DNA of 64,000 nucleotides, from positions 1 to 64,000 of the forward strand of contig CAIRCN010000010.1 in the NCBI GenBank assembly GCA_903877135.1. Direction: 5' to 3'. The number at the start of each line of letters is the position of its first letter. Position 1 is the stretch's first letter. The translations under genes and the position numbers were made by a program. Of the stretch, positions 7,179-17,642 are shown piece by piece. Source of the DNA: an uncultured Opitutia bacterium. Its GTDB lineage: Bacteria; Verrucomicrobiota; Verrucomicrobiia; Opitutales; Opitutaceae. The notes beneath the pieces were generated by a model. That model was given only the letters and a program-made list of their open reading frames with translations, was not told the origin of the DNA and searched no databases.

Positions 7179-8282
7179 GTGTTGCCTGTTAGGGCGACTG
7201 GCATATATCGTGGAATAATTGTGGATGAGGTATGTTCAGATCGGATCGTGTCAGCGGAAAGCGGCGTTAGCGCTGTGACCGCGATATGTAAAAAGCGGTG
7301 GACGCCTGAGCGGCGTCAGGAAGCGCTGAAGAGTTGGAATCGGCTACGAGAGGATGGATTATCTGTAGAGGCGGCTTGCTCGAGGTGTGGGGTATCGCGT
7401 GGTTGGATCTACAAATGGCAAGATGCGGGCGATGTTGCATCTGGCTACGCGGATCGACGGGAGCGTCATCAGGGGAGAGACGCCGAAGTCTATCAGCGAT
7501 GGTTAGCACTGAAGAGCGTCTCGCGAGTAGCCAGGGAGTTCTCGATGTGCAGAGAAACGGTGCGGCGTATTTTGGACCGGGTCGCTCCGGGAATACGAAG
7601 TGCTCGCAGACAAGGAAGTGCGTCTAAGAGGAATGCTGTGGCGAGTCAGGGTTCAACTCTGAGAGAATTGCAGAAGCATGAGGTGAGGCTTGGGCACAGC
7701 GAAATGACTCTCGATTTGCGCCTGATTAGGAATGGAAGAACTGAGAGAAAGAGACTCATTGCGGAGCATGCAGACTTGATCGCCGATTCTCTGATCGCTT
7801 GCGCAAAGCATATCGCCTCAACGCCGCCACCCTATTATTGGATACTTAAACCTTACGGGCAGATGCCGGATCCTTTGCCGAAGCAATGCGTAAACAGTCG
7901 TCGGTTTTGCTGGTGTAACTGCTCATCAAAAGTGTTGCTGCGATTGAGCCTCCGCTTGGATCCGCCTAACTATGGTCACTATAAACGTTGGTGGACCGCG
8001 GAGGTGGCAGAGGAAAGTTATCATGTTCACGAAGCCGCAATACCTTCTGCGTATATGGAGTTGGTCACTCGTCTGCGATCAAAGGATGCACGTGGCGAGG
8101 AACTGGAGCAATGGGAGAAATCGCTTACGACAGGAATGCCAACAAAGCCGCTTATGAATGTTCTACGCGCACGGTTGGAGGAGTTGGTTGATCGTTGCGA
8201 TGACACCAACGACGGCATTGAAAACGTGCCTTTCGGGCCCATACTGGAAACGCAGGAGGGTGAAGATGAGTTGCCATTCTGA
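7179..8282 (+). CDS. Double helix-turn-helix DNA-binding protein, unknown C-terminus
   Basis: A 367-residue protein from the GTG at 7179; a GTG at 7275 (VTAICKKRW) would remove 32 unconvincing residues. Two helix-turn-helix units are visible: residues 61-80 (VEAACSRCGVSRGWIYKW) and 111-133 (SVSRVAREFSMCRETVRRIL). Such tandem units are typical of transposase and invertase N-termini, but no DDE or serine/tyrosine recombinase core follows. The C-terminal 200 residues hold a Cys-rich patch (CVNSRRFCWCNC) and an acidic tail and match nothing I know. It diverges from the sigma-like gene and is the last gene before the att-like sequences, so it may be a regulator or mobility factor of the island. 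Confidence 0.7.
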   Translation: MLPVRATGIYRGIIVDEVCSDRIVSAESGVSAVTAICKKRWTPERRQEALKSWNRLREDGLSVEAACSRCGVSRGWIYKWQDAGDVASGYADRRERHQGRDAEVYQRWLALKSVSRVAREFSMCRETVRRILDRVAPGIRSARRQGSASKRNAVASQGSTLRELQKHEVRLGHSEMTLDLRLIRNGRTERKRLIAEHADLIADSLIACAKHIASTPPPYYWILKPYGQMPDPLPKQCVNSRRFCWCNCSSKVLLRLSLRLDPPNYGHYKRWWTAEVAEESYHVHEAAIPSAYMELVTRLRSKDARGEELEQWEKSLTTGMPTKPLMNVLRARLEELVDRCDDTNDGIENVPFGPILETQEGEDELPF

Positions 8283-8392
8283 TGGGCGGCCAGCAACTCA
8301 TCGGGCCGGCCATTGTTGCAGCGTCCCAGAATCAATCAACAGAGTTTCACGGCGAACCACGGCCCGTATTAGGGCGAAAAAAGGGTCAATTT

Positions 8393-8428
8393 TGCTGCAT
8401 TTCTGCTGCACTAACCTATTTTACCTAT
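8393..8428. repeat. Phased short direct repeats beside the att-like site
   Basis: TGCTGCA occurs at 8393-8399 and again at 8404-8410, a spacing of 11 bp or one helical turn. ACCTAT then occurs at 8414-8419 and 8423-8428. They directly abut the tRNA-like remnant. Phased short repeats next to an attachment core resemble recombinase arm-type or excisionase binding sites. Confidence 0.35.
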
Positions 8429-8450
8429 GGAGCGGGTGGACGGAATCGAA
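8428..8450 (-). other. Degraded tRNA-Gly 3' end (probable attachment-site remnant)
   Basis: Read on the minus strand, this stretch begins TTCGATTCC and ends CACCCGCTCCA. That is close to the T-loop, acceptor strand and encoded CCA of a bacterial tRNA-Gly, with one inserted and one missing base. The rest of the tRNA body is absent. It marks the exact change from the lower-GC island on its left to high-GC sequence on its right. tRNA 3' ends are the usual attachment cores of integrative elements. The identification is by recall of the typical tRNA-Gly tail, not by alignment. Confidence 0.4.
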
Positions 8451-8492
8451 GCGACGAGGCAGTTCCCAGCCCACTCCCTCGCCCAAGGGATT

Positions 8493-8514
8493 GACCCCGG
8501 GTCCTCCCGGGGTC
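8493..8514 (-). terminator. Terminator-like hairpin after the Ig-domain remnant
   Basis: GACCCCGGG / CCCGGGGTC is a perfect 9-bp GC stem with a 4-nt loop, about 30 bases past the stop of the leftward Ig-domain frame. No T-run follows. Its presence shows that the original 3' end of that gene is still in place. Confidence 0.5.
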
Positions 8515-8543
8515 CGTCGCTCTCTTCTTGCTCACCGCTCAAT

Positions 8544-9896
8544 TCAATTGCCCACCTCGTAAACCTCGACCAGGGCGACGCCGGAGGTGTTGTTGGCGCC
8601 GCTGACGGTGACGGTGTAGAGGGCGGGCTGGAGGGTGACGAGGAGCACGGAGTCCTTGCTGCCGGCCGTGAGTTGGAAGGCGCCCACGGTGTTGGAGGCG
8701 CTGATGATCGGGGCCGAATCGCCCGCGGAGCCCCAGTTATCATTTTGGAAGATGACGTTCCCCTTGGCATCGTTGAGCGCGATGACCGGATCAGCCAGCG
8801 TGCCGGAGACGCCATAGTTGGCCAAGGTCGGACCGACGCAGCGGAGGAGCACCTGCTTCGGCTGGTCACTGGTAATCACAAAGCCGGGGATCATGACGTT
8901 GTCGCCGGTGCCGACGATGCCGCGCGTCGATATATTCACCAGTCGCGGCGAGGTGCTGTCGAGGGTGACGGTGTTGTCGTAGACCTCCACGAGGCCGACG
9001 CCGGTGTTGACGGTCCCGTTGCCGGAGAGGGTCGCCGTGTAGCGGCCGGGGGCCAGCGTCGTGTAGATGACCGCATCGAGCGAGCCGCTAGTCAGCGGAA
9101 AGGCCCCCACCCGGTTCGAGTCGGCGATGATGGTGCTGGCCGTGCCGGCGGTGGCCCAGTTGTCGTTCTGCGTCACCAGGCTGCCGTCGCTCTGCAGCTG
9201 GAGCTTGAGTTGGGGATCCGGCAGGGTGCCGTTGACCCCGTAGGTGGCCAGGGCCGGGCCGACGCCGCGGATGATCACGGGCTTCGAGGTGGAGCCGGTG
9301 ATGACAAAGCCCGCGATCAGGACGTTGTCGACCGTGCCAACCTGCCCGCGCGTGGAAATGTTCACGAGCCGGGAGCCGGTAGGCGTGGGCGTGGGCGTGC
9401 CGCCGCTGGCCGAGACGGTCAGGGTCAGGACCACCACGGGACCGGTGCCGGCGAGGTTGTTGGCGCTCAGGCTGACCGGGTAGGTGCCGGGCACCGTCGG
9501 GATGCCGCTGATGAGGCCCTGGGCGCCGTTGGCGGTGAGCCCGGCGGGCAGTGCGGAAATGTTATAGCTCACCGGCGAGTTGGTCGCGCTGATGAGATAG
9601 GACAGGCTGCCGCCGGCGACCACCGAGGCGCTGGTCGCGCTGTTGATCACGGAGGTCGCGGCGGAGGGCGCCACCGTGACCGTGAGCGTGAAGGGCGCGC
9701 TCGTGCCGGCGGCATTGGTCGCCGTGAGCGTGACCGTGGACTGGCCGTTGGTGGTGGGGGTGCCGGTGAGGGCGCCGGTCGTGGAGTTGAGCGCGAGGCC
9801 CAAGGGGAGCCCGGTGGCGTTGTAGCTCGTGGGCGCGTTGCTCGCGGTGGCCGTGTAGGTGTCTGCCAAGTCCGGCATTAGCACAAGCCCGAACAT
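8544..9896 (-). pseudogene. 5'-truncated Ig-like repeat surface protein
   Basis: The frame holds about 450 residues but no signal peptide, and an in-frame TAG lies about 30 bases upstream of the first ATG. It contains two putative Ig (He_PIG-type) repeats with the LPAGL...G.P...G.Y.V pattern, a Pro/Thr linker (GGTPTPTPTG), then two tandem repeats of about 125 residues. Each tandem repeat starts RLVNISTRG and ends GLVEVY. I know such C-terminal repeats from large exported proteins of Verrucomicrobiota. Homology to the Ig repeat appears to stop near 9,862-9,870, so the gene lost its 5' part, presumably by an integration or deletion. High GC matches the core chromosome, not the island. Confidence 0.75.
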
Positions 9897-10172
9897 CTTT
9901 GAGCAGTCGCCGCCCGCGCCGATCCCGCTACTTATTGCTCACCCTCCTATTCCGCACTGCCCGCACCGACTCGCTGCCTGCCTAGGCCAGTCCATGAAGA
10001 CGATCGCCTATTGTTATCGTGGACATGCCATCTCCTCATCATGTCCCCCTCGACCACCCCCTCTGCGACGCCGTCGAGTTTGGGATGCTTGTCCGCAAAA
10101 CCTCAACAATCGTGACTAAATATCACCGCCAACGCAAAATCAAAGCGGTCGGGTCACCGCTGATGATACACA
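9897..10172. other. Non-coding gap at the truncation point
   Basis: This 276-base stretch lies between the broken Ig gene and the recombinase stop. Only short frames of poor composition occur in either strand, and I see no hairpin, tRNA fragment or repeat. It probably holds the scar of the event that removed the 5' part of the Ig-domain gene. Confidence 0.5.
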
Positions 10173-11519
10173 TCAGGGAGGCAGAGAAGTGGGGGATGCA
10201 CGAAGCCGAATGTCTTCGATTGCTAGCTGCTCATCGATCAGAGTCCGGACGTTCGCCGGAGTCGCGCTGAACAGCCGCTCCCCATCGCCTTTGTCAGCCT
10301 TACCGACGTATCGGTCCCACAACATTTTGGCCCCTTCGTGGCACATGATTAGGGCGGTCTTGTCGGCAGATTCATTGACCGCGACATGGTAAGAAGGAAA
10401 CGCGTGTCTGAGCGAATTGCGCGGTATCGGGATACGCGCCGCGATCAGCAGCCGGGTCTTCCGGTGCATCCAGTCAGACTTTATCTCGCTATGGAATGCG
10501 TCCGGGTGGTCCCACCCTGCTTGCATCCACTCCCAGAATACTGGGGGCATGGTGGTGATGTAGTGCCGCGTCACGGTCTTGATCGCACGCTTGCGGATGG
10601 TCAGGCTCTTGGATACGAGATTGATATCCTCTCGCATGAGTCTTGCGACGGTCGATGGCCGCACCCCAGCAAACACTTCACATGTCAGTCGGCATAGCGT
10701 CCCCCGGTCGTTCTCGAGTGCATAAAGCAGCAGTCCAAGCAACTTGGATGCCGCGATCGCGTCCGGCTTTTCCCGGGTATCCTTACCGAGCTCGATTGTC
10801 TTTGTGGGGTTATCTGGGACTTCTTTGCGGTAATGCTGATACAGCTCAGACGCCTTTTTAATATGATCCTTGATGAAGTCGCGGCTCACCGTCGCCATGC
10901 CGAGCAGCTTGGGCAACTCCTCGATCGCCCAGGTCTTGATCTCCGGCCCGGTCACGTCAGCTAGCAACTTCGCACCGAACCGATCAGCGAATCGCGTCAG
11001 CTTAAGCCGCTTCTGTGAATACGTGCTTGGCTCGAGTAGCCTGTCAGGCTTGTTGTTCAATCTGTCCAACTGCAGCTTCATGTAGTCCGCGACCGCGGCA
11101 GACACCTTCAGGCCGCTCTTCTTCGGTGCGTGTGTATCCCTCCAGGCCATCCATCCAGCGATGACTTCGTGGGGCGGGGTATCGCCGATCGCACGCTTGA
11201 ATTCGCGCCACGACGCGATGTCTGCACGAGATGGGACAAGAGCAATCTCTCCTTCCCTCCTTGCCTCGAGCAGCTCGTCTATTTTTACGACGAGCTCACC
11301 AGTCGTCGCGAAGTAGGCCTGTGGGCGATCGTCACCTACGATCCATTGCACGCCGAAGGGCTTGTTGGCGCCATGCCGGATGGCTAGCAGGGTTATCCCC
11401 GGAGGCAACGTCCGGGCGACACACGGACGCGGCTTTATCTTCCGCTTCCGACGCTTCTTTTCAATCTGCTCGCTATCTGCGTTTTTCATCTGTATCCATC
11501 TGCGTAAAACCGAGCACAT
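10173..11519 (-). CDS. Tyrosine recombinase / site-specific integrase
   Basis: A 448-residue integrase (a start at M11, 11,489, is possible). After a lysine/arginine-rich N-terminus comes an arm/core-binding region (about 135-250) and the catalytic domain. Box I arginine is R287 (FAGVRPST); box II reads NSLRHAFPSY with R371 and Asn at 368 where many relatives have His; the C-terminal His box is MCHEG (H394), and the nucleophile is Y404 in WDRYVG. The gene begins about 65 bases from the 3' end of tRNA-Val and points away from it, the classical position of an integrase at its own attachment site. It probably inserted an element into tRNA-Val; a matching distal repeat was not found in the window. 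Confidence 0.9.
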   Translation of the reverse strand: MCSVLRRWIQMKNADSEQIEKKRRKRKIKPRPCVARTLPPGITLLAIRHGANKPFGVQWIVGDDRPQAYFATTGELVVKIDELLEARREGEIALVPSRADIASWREFKRAIGDTPPHEVIAGWMAWRDTHAPKKSGLKVSAAVADYMKLQLDRLNNKPDRLLEPSTYSQKRLKLTRFADRFGAKLLADVTGPEIKTWAIEELPKLLGMATVSRDFIKDHIKKASELYQHYRKEVPDNPTKTIELGKDTREKPDAIAASKLLGLLLYALENDRGTLCRLTCEVFAGVRPSTVARLMREDINLVSKSLTIRKRAIKTVTRHYITTMPPVFWEWMQAGWDHPDAFHSEIKSDWMHRKTRLLIAARIPIPRNSLRHAFPSYHVAVNESADKTALIMCHEGAKMLWDRYVGKADKGDGERLFSATPANVRTLIDEQLAIEDIRLRASPTSLPP

Positions 11520-11584
11520 CCAGATGCAATGAGAAACATTGGAGGCCGTCTCTCAGAGGTAACTCTCCCTCGTAGCCCTAAAGG

Positions 11585-11661
11585 TGGTGGACGCTCCCGG
11601 GCTCGAACCGGGGACCCCTAGTGTGTGATACTAGTGCTCTAACCAACTGAGCTAAGCGTCC
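11585..11661 (-). tRNA. tRNA-Val (anticodon CAC)
   Basis: A full cloverleaf on the minus strand: acceptor GGACGCT/AGCGTCC, D-arm GCTC/GAGC, anticodon stem CTAGT/ACTAG around the loop ATCACAC, and T-arm CCCGG/CCGGG with TTCGAGC. Loop positions 34-36 are CAC, reading GUG valine codons. CCA is encoded (11585-11587). It is intact and marks the boundary between the integrase region and conserved genes. Confidence 0.95.
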
Positions 11662-11711
11662 AAAATGGGAGGCAGACCGTTAACGGCGACCCGAGCCAAA
11701 TCAACCTTGTT

Positions 11712-12374
11712 TTATTTTCGCGTGGCGATCGGGCGCTGGCGCGATGGAAACAGCGTGCGGCAGATTTCGCAGACCGCGCCGCCGCAACCGCGCGCCGTGC
11801 AATGCTCACGCCCGTAAAAAATGATCCGCAGGTGCAATTGGTTCCAGTGCGCCTCGGGGAACAGTTTCTTCAAGTCGGCCTCCGTCTGCTCCACGCTGCG
11901 CCCGCTGCTCAATCGCCAGCGTTGCGCCAGCCGGTGGATGTGCGTGTCGACCGGAAACGCGGGCACACCAAATGCCTGCGCCATCACCACGCTCGCCGTC
12001 TTGTGACCCACGCCTGGCAACCCCTCCAGTTCCTTAAAAGTTCGCGGCACTGCGCCGCCGTGCCGTTCCAGCAGCAGCCGCGAGAGCCCCGAGATTGCCT
12101 TCGCTTTCTGCGGCGCAAGCCCGCAAGGGCGGATGATTGCCTGAATCTGCGCCACCTGCACCGCCGCCATCGCCGCCGGATTGTCCGCAAGCGCAAATAG
12201 CTCCGGCGTCACCAGATTGACGCGCTTGTCCATGCATTGCGCCGAGAGCAGCACCGCAATGAGCAGCGTAAACGCGTCCTTGTGCTCAAGCGGCACCGGC
12301 GTCTGCGGGTAAATCTCCGCCAGCCACAGGTCGATAAATGCCGCGCGCTCCGCCCGTGAGCGGTAATGTTTCAT
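11712..12374 (-). CDS. nth: Endonuclease III-type DNA glycosylase
   Basis: Bifunctional DNA glycosylase/AP lyase of base-excision repair acting on oxidised pyrimidines. From the ATG at 12374 (MKHYRSRAE) it has 220 residues, the normal length. The helix-hairpin-helix is LEGLPGVGHKTA with its catalytic lysine, followed by the catalytic aspartate in FPVDTHIH. The C-terminal cysteines are spaced C-X4-C-X4-C-X2-C (CTARGCGGAVCEIC) instead of the usual C-X6-C-X2-C-X5-C of the [4Fe-4S] loop, and no cysteine follows, so cluster binding may be altered. A longer frame to 12422 is unlikely. It diverges from gcvP across about 115 bases. Confidence 0.9.
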   Translation of the reverse strand: MKHYRSRAERAAFIDLWLAEIYPQTPVPLEHKDAFTLLIAVLLSAQCMDKRVNLVTPELFALADNPAAMAAVQVAQIQAIIRPCGLAPQKAKAISGLSRLLLERHGGAVPRTFKELEGLPGVGHKTASVVMAQAFGVPAFPVDTHIHRLAQRWRLSSGRSVEQTEADLKKLFPEAHWNQLHLRIIFYGREHCTARGCGGAVCEICRTLFPSRQRPIATRK

Positions 12375-12489
12375 TGGGCTGGCCACACGTTGAAAACAGA
12401 CGGGCTTTCCAATCGGAAACAATTCCTTAATTGCCCGCGTGCAGCCAAATCGCGGTTGCGCACCCCTCCCCGCGCCCTACCGTCGCCAC

Positions 12490-15348
<2,859 letters not shown>

Positions 15349-16263
15349 GTCGCTCGGTCGCTCACTGCAAACTTCCGCCGCAGCGCCTTCGGCAGCCCGC
15401 GCGCGAGCCGGCGGACGCGCCGGACCATCTCGCCCCGCTCGACGATGGCCCGCACCAGCAGAAGACTGCGCGCGGCACTCGGCTCACGGCTCCGCTCCGC
15501 GGCAATCAGCAGCGCCAGATCCTGCGCGGCGCCCAGCTTTCGAGCCAGCCGGTGCAGCCGTGGCGCGTAGGTCTGCTGCCCGGGCGTCAGCAACGGGCGC
15601 AACACGTTCAGCTGCTCGCGCAGCACGATCACGGTCTTGCGCCACTCGTGCAGCCGCCGGGCCGCCGCACCGCGCCGCGCCGCCCGCTCCCGCCGGCGCA
15701 GCCGGCAAACCGATTCCGCCAGCGCCGCGACGCAGTCATTCCGGGTGAGCACCGGCCACGGGCAGTCCGCCAGCCGCTGCTGCTCGGCAGTGAGATTTTC
15801 CACCCACGACACCCACGATATTCCGGCGTCCGCCGCCTTTGTTTCTGTAGCTAGTCCCAGATGCTGCGCGGTGGCGGCGACGACCGCCGCATCGCGCGCC
15901 GCCGCGAGTGCGCCCGCCAGGCGGGCCAGCCGGAGCCGGGCCAGCTTCGTCCACGCGAACCCGTAGACATCGCCGATTCGCAACACCGCGCGGGCTCGTT
16001 TCAAGGCGACCCGCGCCTCATGCACGCGTTCGCCTGCAGCCCTGCTTTCGTCCGCCATCGTCCGCTCCGCGCGCTCCAAGCAGCGCAACAACACCCGCCG
16101 CAAACCGCCGCAGATGGATTCATGCTGCCACAACCGCGGCAGTGCATCCGGCCTGTGAATCCGACGATTCATGCCCGCATGGTCGCGCTTTTCGTGCGTG
16201 CCGTCAAACTCCGACCCGACGCAGAAATTGCCAAAACATTACCGCCGTCGCGCCGCTTCAGGA

Positions 16264-17610
16264 TTATCCGTTGAGTCGCTGGTAAGAAACCGTGGCGCGC
16301 ACTTCCTTTTGCACGTGCCGCTCGACGCTGGGTTTGCGGGAACCGCCGTTTTCCTCACCCCAGACAACCACGACTTCGGTGCCATCGGCCACGGCTTCAT
16401 CGACCATGGCTAGCGAGAACCATCCGCGCACGTTGACCGTGTAAACCGTGTAAGTGGACAGGCCGGCCATCCGGCCCCCGACCAGCACCTTGTCGAATGG
16501 CAGGATCGCGTAGTAGGCGCTCGGCATTTCCATGTATTTGTAACGCTCGCCCGGCCGGAGCTGGCTGGCATTGATCCGCAGCACATCCTCGTTATTCCAA
16601 CGCAGCCACACCTTGCGGCGGTGCGGTTGCCTCTCGAGGTGCTCGAGCGCGGCGCGACCGATGAAGTCGTGGTCGAACTTGACGTGCCGCCCGTAGCCCA
16701 GATCCCACGGGGTCTGGTAATAATCCTCAATCTTGGGCGAGTAAAAACTGCCGCCGAGGGAGGCATTGGCCTCGAAGCCGTCGGCCGGGAGCCATTCCCG
16801 GTAGGGCTTCATCTTGTCGCCCGCGTAGATGGCGGGCATCGGGGACGGGATCCAACCGCTCTCGGGCGAAACAGTCGAGTAGGAGCGGCTGCCACCGCGC
16901 AGCAGGCCGAACTTCGGGCCGGCCGCGAGGATCGCGTTGAGCACGGCCTCGCCGTCGTCCGCCGGTCCGTGCAACTCCAGCCCGCCCATGCGGGACATGT
17001 TGTGATTGAGCGCGCGCACCTTGCGTCCGACGATTTTGAGGTCGCCGAGGTTGAAGAACGAAATTTCCGGGAACGGACCCTCGTGCACGCTTTTGATGAG
17101 GTCCAGGGCATTGGGTCCCTGGATCTGGTAGCGATAGATCAGGCGGGGGCCCTGGTTGCTGACCGTGCGCTCGTCCCGGGTGACCGTGACATCGTAGTTC
17201 CCGGTGCGGGCCTGGAATTCGACCCAGTTCGGCACCGAGGGGCGCCCGACCACGCTGACTTTCTCCTCGGCATGACCGAAGAGGATGGCGTCGCCGATGA
17301 CATAACCGTCGTGGTTGCAGGTCACGATCTGCTTGGCCTTGTTGGCGCCGAAATTCTTCATGGTGTTGACCGCCACGTCGGACAGCAGGCGCTTCACATC
17401 CCGCCCCTCGAAGTAGACGTCCTTCATGTGGAAGGACTGGTCGAAAAGAATGACGCTGTTCTGCCAGGCCTCCTGTTCGTCGCGCCAGTTGGTATATTCC
17501 GGTTTGTCGGGAAACTGATAGCCGCCGACCGGGGCATGGCGCAGCATTTCGACGGGGCTGGGATACTGCTGGAGTTTGGCTTCGAGGCTGGTGGGTTTCG
17601 GTGGGTTCAT
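16264..17610 (-). CDS. LigM-like tetrahydrofolate-dependent O-demethylase
   Basis: A 448-residue protein of the GcvT/LigM fold, close to the length of LigM, the THF-dependent vanillate/3-O-methylgallate O-demethylase. Features shared with LigM are the EYTNWRDEQEAWQNSVILFDQS block (around residue 40), NKAKQIVTCNHDGYVIGD, a VGRP...NWVEF segment and a GcvT-like C-terminal domain. LigM moves the methyl of a methoxy group to THF, giving 5-methyl-THF. It is the third gene of an operon with a UroD-type methyltransferase and MetF, which would reoxidise 5-methyl-THF. The start is the ATG at 17610, 32 bases after the MetF stop. The true substrate is unknown; DmdA-type demethylases are a more distant alternative. 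Confidence 0.8.
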   Translation of the reverse strand: MNPPKPTSLEAKLQQYPSPVEMLRHAPVGGYQFPDKPEYTNWRDEQEAWQNSVILFDQSFHMKDVYFEGRDVKRLLSDVAVNTMKNFGANKAKQIVTCNHDGYVIGDAILFGHAEEKVSVVGRPSVPNWVEFQARTGNYDVTVTRDERTVSNQGPRLIYRYQIQGPNALDLIKSVHEGPFPEISFFNLGDLKIVGRKVRALNHNMSRMGGLELHGPADDGEAVLNAILAAGPKFGLLRGGSRSYSTVSPESGWIPSPMPAIYAGDKMKPYREWLPADGFEANASLGGSFYSPKIEDYYQTPWDLGYGRHVKFDHDFIGRAALEHLERQPHRRKVWLRWNNEDVLRINASQLRPGERYKYMEMPSAYYAILPFDKVLVGGRMAGLSTYTVYTVNVRGWFSLAMVDEAVADGTEVVVVWGEENGGSRKPSVERHVQKEVRATVSYQRLNG

Positions 17611-17642
17611 AAAGGGAGTCAGGTTCGGGGACGTGGAGTGGC

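Noticed and set aside
8427-9881. 484-codon Gly/Arg-rich open frame on the plus strand, beginning MERVDGIEA
   Set aside because: It is antisense to the Ig-repeat pseudogene. The start is the plus-strand reading of the tRNA-like tail, a well-known false gene start.
12375-12489. Possible glycine riboswitch ahead of gcvP
   Set aside because: The gap is only 115 bases and no conserved riboswitch pairing could be recognised.
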